From contig CP073261.1 of the NCBI GenBank assembly GCA_019739335.1, positions 1,912,001 to 1,976,000 on the forward strand: a stretch of 64,000 nucleotides of DNA, written 5' to 3'. The DNA is from Erythrobacter sp. (lineage in GTDB: Bacteria > Pseudomonadota > Alphaproteobacteria > Sphingomonadales > Sphingomonadaceae). Position numbers and translations under genes: made by a program. Shown here one piece after another: positions 1 through 8,611 of the stretch (position 1 is the first letter of the stretch; every line of letters begins with the position of its first letter). The notes under the pieces are model-generated. The model had not been told where the DNA came from. It ran no database searches and saw only the letters and a list, made by a program, of their open reading frames with translations.

Positions 1-1303
1 AATCGGTCAGACCGAGCAACCGATATAAGAACCAAGCGTTCTGCTTCACTGGCCAGATTTGCGTGCAACCAAGCGCCTGACGAAGCTTTTGAATAGCATC
101 GTCGCGATTCTCACCATGTGCGATGATCTTGGCAATCATCGGATCGTAGTATGGTGAAATCACTGAACCGCCCTCGATGCCGGTGTCGGTGCGAACCCCG
201 TGAGCATGAGCGGAGAAAACCTCCAACTTCCCCACACTGGGCAAAAACCCCTTGGCCGGGTCCTCCGCATACAACCGCGCCTCGATCGCCCAGCCGTTGA
301 TCGACAACTCATCCTGCCGCTTCGGCAGCGGCTCACCGCTCGCCACGCGCAATTGCCATTCGACCAGATCGACCCCGGTGATCTCCTCGGTTACCGGGTG
401 TTCGACTTGCAGGCGGGTGTTCATTTCCATGAAGAAAATGCGATCCGCGCGGAGGCCTTCGCTGGCGTCGGCGATGAATTCGATGGTCCCCGCGCCTTCG
501 TAATCCACCGCTTTGGCTGCGCGCACGGCGGCACCGCAGATCGCTTCGCGGGTCGCCTCGTCCATGCCGGGCGCGGGGGCTTCCTCGATCACCTTCTGGT
601 GACGGCGTTGCAGTGAGCAATCGCGTTCGAACAGGTGGACGACATTGCCGTGGGCATCGCCGAACACCTGCACTTCGATATGGCGGGGCGAAGTGATCCA
701 CTTTTCCAGCAGCACCTCGTCATTGCCGAAGCTCGACTTCGCTTCACGTTTGCAGGATTCCAGCGCGGCGGCGAAATCGGCGGGCGCATCGACCTTGCGC
801 ATCCCTTTGCCGCCACCACCTGCCACCGCCTTGATGAGCACCGGATAGCCGATCGCTGCGGCCTCCTGCGCCAGCCGCTCGGGCGACTGGTCCCTGCCGT
901 CGTACCCCGGCGTCACCGGCACCCCCGCCGCGCGCATCAGCTGCTTGGCGGCATCCTTCAGCCCCATCGCGGTGATGCTGGCAGGCTTCGGCCCGACCCA
1001 GACCAGCCCGGCGTCGATCACTCCTTGCGCAAACTCCGCGTTCTCGCTGAGGAAGCCGTAGCCGGGATGGATCGCGTCCGCGCCCGTCGCTTTTGCCGCG
1101 GCAATAATCTTCTCAGCCCGCAGGTAGCTTTCGGCAGCGGGAGAGGGGCCGATATGCACTGCCTCGTCCGCCTGCCGCACGTGCAGCGCCCTGGCATCGG
1201 CATCCGAATAGACCGCCACCGTGGCCACCCCCATCGCCCGCGCGGTGCGGATGATGCGGCAGGCGATTTCGCCGCGATTGGCGATGAGCAATTTCTGGAT
1301 CAT
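1..1303 (-). CDS. mccA: Biotin carboxylase subunit of an acyl-CoA carboxylase, probably methylcrotonyl-CoA carboxylase alpha (partial, 3' end outside window)
   Basis: ATP-dependent carboxylation of enzyme-bound biotin, feeding carboxylation of a short branched acyl-CoA (leucine breakdown if it is MccA). 434 codons are visible, and the biotin carrier end lies outside the window. Seen: N-terminal IANRGEIACRI (residues 7-17), HPGYGFLSEN (79-88), ATP-grasp glycine loop GGGGKGMR (162-169), ERDCSLQRRHQKV (226-238), and MNTRLQVEHPV (294-304). The wording of the first 60 residues (SDADARALHV, DEAVHIGPSPA) is closer to MccA than to AccC or PccA, but this rests on family memory. The start ATG overlaps the stop of the upstream SnoaL-like gene (ATGA), so translation is probably coupled. 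Codon use in the last ~250 visible bases is clearly more AT-rich than in the rest of the gene. Confidence 0.88.
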   Translation of the reverse strand, partial: MIQKLLIANRGEIACRIIRTARAMGVATVAVYSDADARALHVRQADEAVHIGPSPAAESYLRAEKIIAAAKATGADAIHPGYGFLSENAEFAQGVIDAGLVWVGPKPASITAMGLKDAAKQLMRAAGVPVTPGYDGRDQSPERLAQEAAAIGYPVLIKAVAGGGGKGMRKVDAPADFAAALESCKREAKSSFGNDEVLLEKWITSPRHIEVQVFGDAHGNVVHLFERDCSLQRRHQKVIEEAPAPGMDEATREAICGAAVRAAKAVDYEGAGTIEFIADASEGLRADRIFFMEMNTRLQVEHPVTEEITGVDLVEWQLRVASGEPLPKRQDELSINGWAIEARLYAEDPAKGFLPSVGKLEVFSAHAHGVRTDTGIEGGSVISPYYDPMIAKIIAHGENRDDAIQKLRQALGCTQIWPVKQNAWFLYRLLGLTD

Positions 1304-1773
1304 GGAGTGGGCGCGTCCTCGCAATCGTCGGCGATATAGCTGTCGGTCACGGTGGCGATCTTCCACTCGCCCGCAACGCGGACCAGCGTGAACACATCGA
1401 CCCCGCAGTGGCTACGTTCGCCATTGAGATAGAAGGCATAGTCCGCCCAGACCATCGCTACCGGGCCATCGACCAGCACCTGCGTGATCGAAATCGGCTC
1501 GGCGATGTCGGCGGAAACATTGGCGATCCCCATGACAACATCGTGCATTGGCATGGACAGAACAGGATCGCCGCCCTCGCCTTCTCGTACGGCGATGCGA
1601 AAGGCATTGTCGGCGAGAAGCGCTGCCATCGCTTCACCATCCTTGTCGGCAAAGGCAGCCATGAAGGTATTGATCGTGGCGATCACTTCCGCCTCGGCGG
1701 GGGTCTCCTGCGCCAGCGCGGCGCCCGGCAGGAGCAGCGCTGCCAATGCAGCCAGTCCGGTAAGAAATCGCAT
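1300..1773 (-). CDS. Secreted SnoaL/NTF2-like (DUF4440-type) protein
   Basis: 157 aa. Residues 1-22 form a signal peptide ending ALAQE, so the protein is exported. The rest fits a small NTF2/SnoaL-like cone fold: an N-terminal helix (VIATINTFMAAFADKDGEAM), then strands ending in a conserved-looking WKIATVTDSY segment. Members of this fold bind small hydrophobic ligands or act as isomerases; no catalytic residue can be assigned here. The start has a good ribosome site (GGGAGGA, about 5 nt upstream). It lies 26 nt after the phytoene synthase gene and overlaps the carboxylase gene downstream by 4 nt, so it is probably expressed from the carotenoid operon. A role in carotenoid metabolism is only inferred from position. 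Confidence 0.7.
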   Translation of the reverse strand: MRFLTGLAALAALLLPGAALAQETPAEAEVIATINTFMAAFADKDGEAMAALLADNAFRIAVREGEGGDPVLSMPMHDVVMGIANVSADIAEPISITQVLVDGPVAMVWADYAFYLNGERSHCGVDVFTLVRVAGEWKIATVTDSYIADDCEDAPTP

Positions 1774-1799
1774 CGTGTCCTCCCGCAAGTTGCCGACGT

Positions 1800-2900
1800 T
1801 CAGTCTTCCTTGCGGCGGACTCCCTCGTCGCGCAAGGGGGTCATCGGCGTGTCGGCGACCGGTCCGGCCATCCGCGCCAGCACCAGCAGCTTGCCGCGCG
1901 TCCATTCGGGCGCGATCTGCGGTTCGTACGATCCCGCCAGAGCTTCCTTGAAAGCGGTGATGACATGGCCCAGCTTGTCCAGCAGGCTGGTGTGAACGCG
2001 ATGGTCCCAGGCGAATTCGCCCTGCCGCACCACTTCCTCGCCGATCGCGCCGTAGATGTTGGCGGCCGCAAGGATCGCCCAGCGCTGGCGGAAGCCGAGC
2101 CGCCCGGCGCCTATCCGGGCATTGGCATCGTGTACCCGCGCCAGATCGACCAGCCGCTTGGCCAGTTTGACCAGTTGCTGGCGATGCTGCGGCTTCATGT
2201 GTTCGCCGGGGGGAATGTCCATTTCCGCGAGCCAATCCATCGGCAGGTAGCAGCGTTCGGCGGCGGCATCCTCGCTGATGTCGCGGGCGATGTTGTTGAG
2301 CTGGAAAGCGAGGCCGAGGTCGCAGGCGCGGTCCAGCGTGTCTTCCGCATCGGCGGGAACGCCCATCACCCGCGCCATCATCACACCAACCGCGCCCGCG
2401 ACGTGGTAGCAGTAGCGCATCAGGTCGCCCTCGCTGCGCGGCATCCAGCCCGCGGCGTCGAGCGCGAAACCGTCGACCACGTCGTCGGCCATGTCGCGGG
2501 TGAGGCCGGTTTCGCTGGCGACCTGCCCCAGCGCATCGAAGGCAACATCGGCGGTCGGCTGGCCGTCGAGCGCGCGGTGGGTGAGGATGCGGATCGCGCC
2601 GACCCGGTCCTCGGCGCTGGACTCGTCGAGCTTCAGCGTGCCACCGTGATCCTGCCCGTCGGCGATGTCGTCGCACCGGCGGCACCAGGCGTAGAGCAGG
2701 TGCGCGCGTTCGCGGGTGACCTTGTCGAACAGCAAGCTGGCGACGGCGAAGCTTTTGGAGCCCTTGGCGATGCTCGCCTTCGCCTGCCTGACCAGCGCCG
2801 AGCGCTCCCGTCCGCCGCCCATCTGGCGCGGCGTGGGCTTCACCACATGGCTGGAAACGAGCGGGCGTGGTTTGATCCGGGTGGGCTTGGCAGGTTTCAC
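1800..2900 (-). CDS. crtB: Phytoene synthase
   Basis: Condenses two geranylgeranyl diphosphates to phytoene, the first committed carotenoid step. 366 aa, with a basic, low-complexity N-terminal extension of about 30 residues (an internal Met27 is an alternative start). Seen: first Asp-rich Mg/diphosphate motif DDIAD (77-81), the conserved FQLNNIARDISED segment carrying the second DxxxD near residue 205, and the RCYLP motif just after it. The start overlaps the stop of the LOG-like gene by 4 nt (ATGA). It is the last recognised crt gene of a minus-strand operon that begins with crtY. Confidence 0.95.
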   Translation of the reverse strand: MKPAKPTRIKPRPLVSSHVVKPTPRQMGGGRERSALVRQAKASIAKGSKSFAVASLLFDKVTRERAHLLYAWCRRCDDIADGQDHGGTLKLDESSAEDRVGAIRILTHRALDGQPTADVAFDALGQVASETGLTRDMADDVVDGFALDAAGWMPRSEGDLMRYCYHVAGAVGVMMARVMGVPADAEDTLDRACDLGLAFQLNNIARDISEDAAAERCYLPMDWLAEMDIPPGEHMKPQHRQQLVKLAKRLVDLARVHDANARIGAGRLGFRQRWAILAAANIYGAIGEEVVRQGEFAWDHRVHTSLLDKLGHVITAFKEALAGSYEPQIAPEWTRGKLLVLARMAGPVADTPMTPLRDEGVRRKED

Positions 2901-3478
2901 AGGTCCTCGGCGCGCATCTGCACGATGGTGGTTGCGGGAGTAAAATCGGCCATCTTCTGCAACAGTTCCCCGATGGTTTCGCCCACGATGATGATATCGC
3001 GGTGCATGGCCCTGATGAAGCCGGTGTCAGCCATTTCCCGGTTGAACGCTACAAGCCCGTCATAGTATCCCATTGCATTGAGGAGTCCGACGGGATTGGT
3101 GTGATATCCCAGCTGCGCCCAGCTGACTGCTTCCCACAACTCGTCCATCGTCCCCACCCCGCCGGGCAGGGTGACGAAGCCGTCGGACAGGTCGGTAAAC
3201 AGCTGCTTGCGCTGGTGCATGGTCTGGACGACGTGCAACTCGGTGCAGTCGCGATTGGCGACTTCCATGTCCACCAGCGCCTGCGGGATCACCCCGATCA
3301 CTTCGCCCCCCGCTGCCAGCGCGGCAGAGGCAAGCGCCCCCATCAGCCCGGCCTTGCCGCCGCCATAGACAACCCCGATCCCGCGCTCTGCGAGCACGGT
3401 GCCGACTTCTCGGGCGAGTTCAATATAGCGCGGATCGGCGGGCGTGGCGGACCCGCAATAGACGGCGAGGCGGTTCAT
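2897..3478 (-). CDS. LOG/TIGR00730-family nucleoside monophosphate phosphoribohydrolase
   Basis: 193 aa Rossmann-fold protein of the 'lysine decarboxylase-like' LOG family, whose studied members release the base from AMP-type nucleotides, including cytokinin ribotides. Seen: PGGVGTMDE (105-113), the family's signature active-site loop; QRKQ (89-92), with the Arg and Lys usually found before it; and GGGKAGLMG (39-47) in the nucleotide-binding part. Length is typical. It overlaps both neighbours by 4 nt (crtI stop upstream, crtB start downstream) and so is locked into carotenoid gene expression. Whether it makes a cytokinin-like base or salvages nucleotides cannot be told from sequence. Confidence 0.87.
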   Translation of the reverse strand: MNRLAVYCGSATPADPRYIELAREVGTVLAERGIGVVYGGGKAGLMGALASAALAAGGEVIGVIPQALVDMEVANRDCTELHVVQTMHQRKQLFTDLSDGFVTLPGGVGTMDELWEAVSWAQLGYHTNPVGLLNAMGYYDGLVAFNREMADTGFIRAMHRDIIIVGETIGELLQKMADFTPATTIVQMRAEDL

Positions 3479-4986
3479 GCGGTCAAATCCGCAATCATCA
3501 GACCCGCCGTAGCCTTTGCGCTGCCCACAACCCCGGGAATCCCCGCGCCCGGATGGGTGCCTGCGCCGACCAGGTAGAAGTTCCCGATCACATCGTCGCG
3601 GTTGTGCCCGCGGAAGAACGCGCTCTGGGTCAGCAGCGGTTCGAGGCTGAAGGCGCTGCCGACGTGGGCGTTCAGGTCATGCGCGAAGTCGCTCGGCGCG
3701 TAGTGGAACTTGGTCACGATCCGGTCATGGATGTCGGGGATCAGCCGCCGTCCGACTTCGTCGAGCACGCGCTTTTCCAGTTCCGGGCCGACCTTGTCCC
3801 AGTCCACCGCCAGCTTGCCCATGTGCGCCACCGGGACGAGCGCGTAGAAGGTGCTCTTGCCCTCGGGCGCCATGCTCGGATCGGTCACGGTGGGGTGGTG
3901 CAGGTAGATCGAGAAATCGGCCGGCAGCACGCCGCGATCGTAGATGTCCTGCAGCAGCCCTTTGTAGCGCGGGCCGAACAGGATCATGTGGTGGGGAATT
4001 CCCGGCCAGCTGCCTTGGACCCCGAAGTGGACGACGAACAGGCTGGGCGAGAATTTCTTCTTCGTCAGCGCCTTGCCCTGCGCACGCCCACGCGGGCTGT
4101 CCCCCAGCAGCTTCTTGTACGAATGGACGATATCGGCATTGCTGGCGACGGCATCGAAATTGGCCTGCCAGCCGCTCTTGGTCAGCACCCCGGTGGCGCG
4201 ATTGCCGAGCGTTTCGACCTTTTCCACCGCATCACCAATGCGCATCGTGCCGCCGATCCGCTCGAAATGGCGGACCATGCCGGCGATCAGGCGATTGGTG
4301 CCGCCGCGCGTCCACCACACGCCGCCATCCTTCTCCAGCTTGTGGATCAGCGCGTAGATGCTCGACGTTTTCATCGGATCGCCGCCCACCAGCAGGGTGT
4401 GGAAACTCAATGCCTCGCGCAGCTTTTCGCTGCGGATGTACTTGGAAACGATCGAATAGACGCTGCGCCAGGCCTGGTGCTTCATCAGCGCGGGCGCGGC
4501 CTTGAGCATCGACTTGAAATCGAGGAACGGCACGGTGCCCAGCTTGACGTAGCCTTCATCGTGGACGGCGGCCGAGTATTCGAGGAACCGTTCGTAGCCC
4601 GCGACATCGGCCGGATCGAGCTTGGCGATTTCCTTGCGCAGCCCTTCCTCGTCGTTCGAATAGTCGAAATTGGTGCCGTCTGGCCAGTTGAGCCGGTAGA
4701 ACGGCATCACCGGCATCAGCTCCAGGTCCTCGTCCATGTCGTGCCCGGTCAGCGCCCAGAGCTGGCGCAGGCAATCGGGATCGGTGACGACGGTGGGGCC
4801 GGCATCGAAGGTGAAGCCGTCCCGCTCCCAGAAGTATGCACGCCCGCCCGGCTTGTCGCGGCTTTCGATCACGGTGGTGGCGATGCCGGCGCTTTGCAGG
4901 CGGATGGCGAGCGCCATGCCGCCGAAACCGGCGCCGATAACGCAAGCCGTCTTGGAACTGGCGGTACGACCTTGGGGAGTGGTCAT
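3475..4986 (-). CDS. crtI: Phytoene desaturase
   Basis: FAD enzyme that introduces double bonds into phytoene on the way to lycopene. 503 aa, the usual CrtI length. Seen: N-terminal dinucleotide-binding loop VIGAGFGGMALAIRL (about residues 15-29) followed by ESRDKPGGRAY, and a C-terminal GAGTHPGAGIPGVVGSAK motif typical of CrtI-type desaturases. I chose the ATG at 4986 because it gives the standard N-terminus and overlaps the crtY stop by 4 nt; the reading frame is open further upstream but that part is the crtY antisense frame. The number of desaturation steps cannot be inferred. Confidence 0.95.
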   Translation of the reverse strand: MTTPQGRTASSKTACVIGAGFGGMALAIRLQSAGIATTVIESRDKPGGRAYFWERDGFTFDAGPTVVTDPDCLRQLWALTGHDMDEDLELMPVMPFYRLNWPDGTNFDYSNDEEGLRKEIAKLDPADVAGYERFLEYSAAVHDEGYVKLGTVPFLDFKSMLKAAPALMKHQAWRSVYSIVSKYIRSEKLREALSFHTLLVGGDPMKTSSIYALIHKLEKDGGVWWTRGGTNRLIAGMVRHFERIGGTMRIGDAVEKVETLGNRATGVLTKSGWQANFDAVASNADIVHSYKKLLGDSPRGRAQGKALTKKKFSPSLFVVHFGVQGSWPGIPHHMILFGPRYKGLLQDIYDRGVLPADFSIYLHHPTVTDPSMAPEGKSTFYALVPVAHMGKLAVDWDKVGPELEKRVLDEVGRRLIPDIHDRIVTKFHYAPSDFAHDLNAHVGSAFSLEPLLTQSAFFRGHNRDDVIGNFYLVGAGTHPGAGIPGVVGSAKATAGLMIADLTA

Positions 4987-6188
4987 GTCTTGTCCTTGGG
5001 GGAGAGTGGAGGGGAATGCGAGAGCAGCGCGGAAATGCCGCGATGGATGGGGATGGGCGGCTTGCCGATCAGCACGCGGGCGCGGTCGAGCAGCGATGAA
5101 TGCCCCGCGTAGAAACGCTCGATCAGCGGCTCGCGCAGCCGGTAGAACCGTTCGAAAATGCGGTAGCGATGGTCCGGCGCCGCGCCGATGAACAGCATCC
5201 GCCCGAGCGCGCGGTAGAAGCCCATCGCCCGCCAGTGCCGCCGCGCGCGTGCTTCCAGCTTGGCCGCGAGCTGTTCGCCCGGCAGGTCGGCATCGGCGGC
5301 AATCGCCAGCGCCACATCTACCGCAATCGGCAGGGTATAGCTGGTAAGCGGGTGGACGAACCCGCCGCGCGCGCCCGCCACCGCCACGCCGGGAATCCGG
5401 TGCGCGCGCTGGAACGCGGCGAAATTCCCGCCGGTGATGACCGGCAGGACGCCGGTCTCGAACCCGACCGGATCGCCCTTGATCCCGGCTGCATGGCAGT
5501 ACTGGTCGATCCGACCCGACAGCGCGCTGCGGTCCAGCGCGGGATTGTCGGCGTAGTAGGTGTCCTCGACGAAGACATCGTGCGCGCCCAGCGGCAGGAC
5601 ATAGACGAAGCGGTAGGCCCCGCCGTTGCCCGCCGGGGCGAGCTGGTCCACCTTGGCGTCCATCACCACGGGGCGGGTAATGCCGTGCGGTTCGTGGGTG
5701 CGCACGTGGCGGCCCATGAACACCTGCCAGCCGCCTTCGAGATCGCTGCTGGGCGCAAAGCCCCGGCAGTCGATCACGCTGCGCGCGGTGATGCGCGAGC
5801 CATCGCCCAGCACCACTTCGCGCGCCGAGACTTCCGCCGCATCCTTGCCCATGACCAGCGTGCCGGGAGCCAGCTCGCGCTCCAGCCGGGCGGCGAAATC
5901 GGGGCTGGCGAGCGAACGGTAACCGGCATCCAAGTGGCGTGAATGGCCGGGGAAGCGGATTTCGTAGCCTTCGCTCCACTCGGTCTTGCGGAAGCCAGCC
6001 ATCAGTTCATTGCCTGCGGGGGAGAGATCGGTGGCGAACCAGCTCCAGCGGTGATTGCCGCCCGGCTGCGCGCCGTGCTCGATCAGCCGCACCGACAGTT
6101 CGGGCCGGAGCCGGGCCAGCGCCAACGCGATCAGCCCACCCGAAAGGCCGCCGCCGACAATGGCGATATCGCAATCACGGATGGTCAT
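4983..6188 (-). CDS. crtY: Lycopene beta-cyclase
   Basis: Cyclises the ends of lycopene to beta-ionone rings (beta-carotene). 401 aa, typical of bacterial CrtY. Seen: N-terminal FAD/NAD-binding loop IVGGGLSGGLIALAL (about 9-23), PGGNHRWSWF (42-51), which resembles the CrtY region following the first fold, and ARGGFVHPLTSYTLP around residues 275-290, a CrtY hallmark. It is the first gene of the minus-strand crt operon; about 110 bp separate it from the divergent DUF2585 gene, so the operon promoter should lie in 6189-6298. Its stop overlaps the crtI start (ATGA). Confidence 0.95.
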   Translation of the reverse strand: MTIRDCDIAIVGGGLSGGLIALALARLRPELSVRLIEHGAQPGGNHRWSWFATDLSPAGNELMAGFRKTEWSEGYEIRFPGHSRHLDAGYRSLASPDFAARLERELAPGTLVMGKDAAEVSAREVVLGDGSRITARSVIDCRGFAPSSDLEGGWQVFMGRHVRTHEPHGITRPVVMDAKVDQLAPAGNGGAYRFVYVLPLGAHDVFVEDTYYADNPALDRSALSGRIDQYCHAAGIKGDPVGFETGVLPVITGGNFAAFQRAHRIPGVAVAGARGGFVHPLTSYTLPIAVDVALAIAADADLPGEQLAAKLEARARRHWRAMGFYRALGRMLFIGAAPDHRYRIFERFYRLREPLIERFYAGHSSLLDRARVLIGKPPIPIHRGISALLSHSPPLSPKDKT

Positions 6189-6298
6189 TGTGCGGGTGCT
6201 TTAGCGCAAAGGCCGGGAGAGGCAATCATGGCGGAAAGGCTGTGCAGGGGGGCGGTAATCATTTGGCAGCTTGCCAAGTGCTAGAGCGGCGGCGATTT

Positions 6299-6901
6299 AT
6301 GGCCATGACCAAACTCCTCCCGCACCGCGCTGCGATGATCGCTTCGGCCCTTTTCGCGATTGCTGCCGTGGCGGTGCTGTTCGCAATGGGCCGCCCGCCG
6401 ATCTGCACCTGCGGCACGATCGAACTGTGGCACGGGCAGGTGCAATCGGCGGGCAACAGCCAGCACATCACCGACTGGTACGCGCCGAGCCACTTCACCC
6501 ACGGGCTGATCATGGCGGGCGTGGCCTACCTGCTGTGGCAACGGTGGAAGCTGTTCGGCGGGCGGCCCGAACGCTGGGCGCTGCCTATTGCGGTGCTGGT
6601 GGAATCGGCGTGGGAGATTTCCGAGAACACCCCCGCGGTGATCAACCGCTATCGCGAGGCGACCGCGGCCTTCGGTTATAGTGGCGATTCCATCGTCAAT
6701 TCCGCTGCCGATATCGGCTGGATGGTGCTCGGCTTCCTGCTCGCCGGGCGCTTGCCCGCCTGGGCCAGCGTGGCGCTGGCGCTGTTCCTGGAATTGCTGG
6801 CGCTCTACGCCATCCGCGACAACCTGACGCTCAACGTGGTCATGCTGCTCTACCCCATCGATGCGATCCGCGACTGGCAGGCGGCGGGCGGGGCCCTGTA
6901 G
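6299..6901 (+). CDS. DUF2585 (UPF0314) family membrane protein
   Basis: 200 aa integral membrane protein with about five hydrophobic segments. It resembles the DUF2585/UPF0314 family of Alphaproteobacteria. Family features seen are the CTCGTIELWHG segment (about 33-43), SQHITDWYAPSHFTHG and ESAWEISENTP. Function is unknown for the family. The ATG at 6299 is followed two codons later by a second ATG (6305); either could be used. It is divergent from the crt operon and followed by an outer-membrane protein gene 74 bp downstream. Confidence 0.83.
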   Translation: MAMTKLLPHRAAMIASALFAIAAVAVLFAMGRPPICTCGTIELWHGQVQSAGNSQHITDWYAPSHFTHGLIMAGVAYLLWQRWKLFGGRPERWALPIAVLVESAWEISENTPAVINRYREATAAFGYSGDSIVNSAADIGWMVLGFLLAGRLPAWASVALALFLELLALYAIRDNLTLNVVMLLYPIDAIRDWQAAGGAL

Positions 6902-6975
6902 ACACTACCAGGTCCAGGGAACTTGTCGCTGGCAGCATTCGTTGTCATGAAAAGTCCATGAGGAATTCTTCGATA

Positions 6976-7851
6976 ATGCGCATTCGCCAGCTTGCGGCTT
7001 ACGCCGCCGTTTCGTCATTCGCGCTCTCCGCGCCCGCGCTGGCGCAGCAGGCACCGGAAGGCCCGCCGGTCGATATGGAGGACTCCGTTTTCGCAGGCGA
7101 TTACCTCTCGGTCGGCGTCGGCGCGGCGCTGAACCCCTCCTATACGGGATCGGACGATTACGTGGTCACCGTGCTGCCGATCCTGCAAGGTTCGCTTGGG
7201 GGAGTGGGCATCAGCCCGCGGGCAGGCGGGGTAACGCTCGATTTCATTCCCGATGCGACGGAGGGCGTGTCTTTCGACGCTGGCATCGCTGCGCGTGTTC
7301 GCGGCAACCGCGCCAACCAGATCAAGGACGATGTAGTCATCCAGTACGGCGAGCTCGATACCGCCATCGAAGTCGGCCCGTCGGTCGGGTTCAGCGTGCC
7401 GCAGGTGCTCAACCCCTATGACAGCCTGTCCTTCGGCACCGACGTGATGTTCGATGTGGCAGGCGCGCACGGAGGGATGACGGTCAGCCCCTCGGTTTCC
7501 TATTTCACCCCGCTCAGCCGCTCGATCGTGGCCAGCCTTTCGCTGGGCGCGGAATGGGCGGACGAGGATTTCCAGGATTACTACTTCCGCAGCGATCCCG
7601 CGGACTACATCGGTGCCGGCCCCGCCCCGCTCGCACCCTATGAGCCGGACGGTGGAGGCTTCACCAGCATGGGCGTGAACCTGCTGCTTGGCGTCGATCT
7701 CGATGGCGATGTGACCAACGGCGGGCTGGGGCTGGTGGTGATCACCGGCTATTCCCGACTGCTGGGCGATGCGGCGAACAATCCCTTCACCACGGTGCGC
7801 GGTTCGCGTGACCAGTTCCTGGGCGCGGTGGGCGTGGGCTATACTTTCTGA
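6976..7851 (+). CDS. MipA/OmpV-family outer-membrane protein
   Basis: 291 aa with a signal peptide ending ALAQQ, then an antiparallel beta-barrel pattern. Features of the MipA/OmpV family are GVGAALNPSYTGSDDYVVTVLP near the mature N-terminus (a strand pair followed by a 'Y.GSD' turn) and a terminal aromatic residue (GVGYTF) as expected for BAM-dependent insertion. Family members scaffold murein-synthesis complexes or act as porin-like proteins; which applies is not visible. I prefer ATG 6976 because AGGA lies just upstream; an in-frame ATG at 6958 would add six residues. The 3' end overlaps the convergent regulator gene by 13 bp. Confidence 0.82.
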   Translation: MRIRQLAAYAAVSSFALSAPALAQQAPEGPPVDMEDSVFAGDYLSVGVGAALNPSYTGSDDYVVTVLPILQGSLGGVGISPRAGGVTLDFIPDATEGVSFDAGIAARVRGNRANQIKDDVVIQYGELDTAIEVGPSVGFSVPQVLNPYDSLSFGTDVMFDVAGAHGGMTVSPSVSYFTPLSRSIVASLSLGAEWADEDFQDYYFRSDPADYIGAGPAPLAPYEPDGGGFTSMGVNLLLGVDLDGDVTNGGLGLVVITGYSRLLGDAANNPFTTVRGSRDQFLGAVGVGYTF

Positions 7852-8153
7852 GCCAAGGCCCCCTGCGCACTTTCCACCAGCGCGGTCAGCGCCTTCATGT
7901 GCGATGCGAACGCCTTCCGCCCCGTGCGGGTGAAGGTGGCCCAGGTCCGCTGCCGACCATCCCGCGCCGCCTTCGACAAGGTAACATAGCCAGCGTCAGA
8001 CAGCGCGGAGAGGTGTTTCGACAGCACGCTGTCACTCACTTCCAACAGCTCGCGAAGGGTGGCGAATTCGACGTCGTCGGCAGAAGCCAGCACGGCGGCA
8101 ATCTGCAGGCGTGCGGGGGGATGCAGCACTGGATCGATCTGCGACCCGTTCAT
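7839..8153 (-). CDS. Winged-helix transcriptional regulator (MarR/ArsR-like)
   Basis: 104 aa, a single compact winged helix-turn-helix domain. Seen: DPVLHPPARLQIAAVLA (helix 1), TLRELLEVSDSVLSKHLSALSDAGYV (recognition region, about 47-72), and a wing with GRQRTWATFTRTG. This matches the small dimeric family that pairs with a membrane protein gene. The start overlaps the stop of that upstream membrane gene by 4 nt (ATGA), so the two are one operon. Palindromic sites at 8612-8683 upstream of the operon are likely targets (inference: autoregulation). Confidence 0.83.
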   Translation of the reverse strand: MNGSQIDPVLHPPARLQIAAVLASADDVEFATLRELLEVSDSVLSKHLSALSDAGYVTLSKAARDGRQRTWATFTRTGRKAFASHMKALTALVESAQGALAQKV

Positions 8154-8599
8154 CGCGGATCACCTTCGCGTAGCTCTGCGCGGTAGATCTTTTGCCACAT
8201 CAGGCTTCCGATCAAACAGCCCGCGAAAGTGGCGAGCGACGCTACCACGGCGGTGGGCGCAGGAATCGGTTCGCCGCGTGCCGAAAAGGAAACGAATGCC
8301 ATTGCCAAGACAAAGGCAATCAGGATCAGCAGCACGATACGCGTACGCCCACCTTGCCATCCGGATACGAACAGGCCGTACCGCTGCTTGTCGTCCCGGA
8401 CAGTGAAGATCGTTATCAACATGGCGATCCCGAAGCCGGCCAGCGTGCCTGGCAGGGGGAGCGAAATTCCAAAGACGAGCACGGTTTCCGCAAGGGCGAA
8501 CAGCGCGTGCCGCCAGAGCGGCCACTGTGTTCGTTCCGCGAGTTTGCCCTGCGTATATTTCACGCTGTCCAGCGCAGCATAGGCTTCATTGCGATCCAT
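8150..8599 (-). CDS. Four-helix membrane protein, operon partner of the winged-helix regulator
   Basis: 149 aa, family not recognised. A soluble N-terminal ~35 residues (DRNEAYAALDSVKYTQGK) is followed by about four hydrophobic segments: HALFALAETVLVFGISL, a glycine-rich second one, IVLLILIAFVLAMAFVSF and VVASLATFAGCLIGSLMW. I chose ATG 8599, which has AGAGG upstream; an in-frame ATG at 8620 would fall inside the first operator palindrome. It is the first gene of a two-gene operon with the winged-helix regulator. The pairing suggests that the membrane protein is the regulated function or that it modulates the regulator. Confidence 0.7.
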   Translation of the reverse strand: MDRNEAYAALDSVKYTQGKLAERTQWPLWRHALFALAETVLVFGISLPLPGTLAGFGIAMLITIFTVRDDKQRYGLFVSGWQGGRTRIVLLILIAFVLAMAFVSFSARGEPIPAPTAVVASLATFAGCLIGSLMWQKIYRAELREGDPR

Positions 8600-8611
8600 G
8601 ACCAACCTCTC

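Noticed and set aside
1965..3065. 366-codon plus-strand frame opposite crtB
   Set aside because: It has the random antisense composition typical of high-GC genes, while crtB carries full family motifs.
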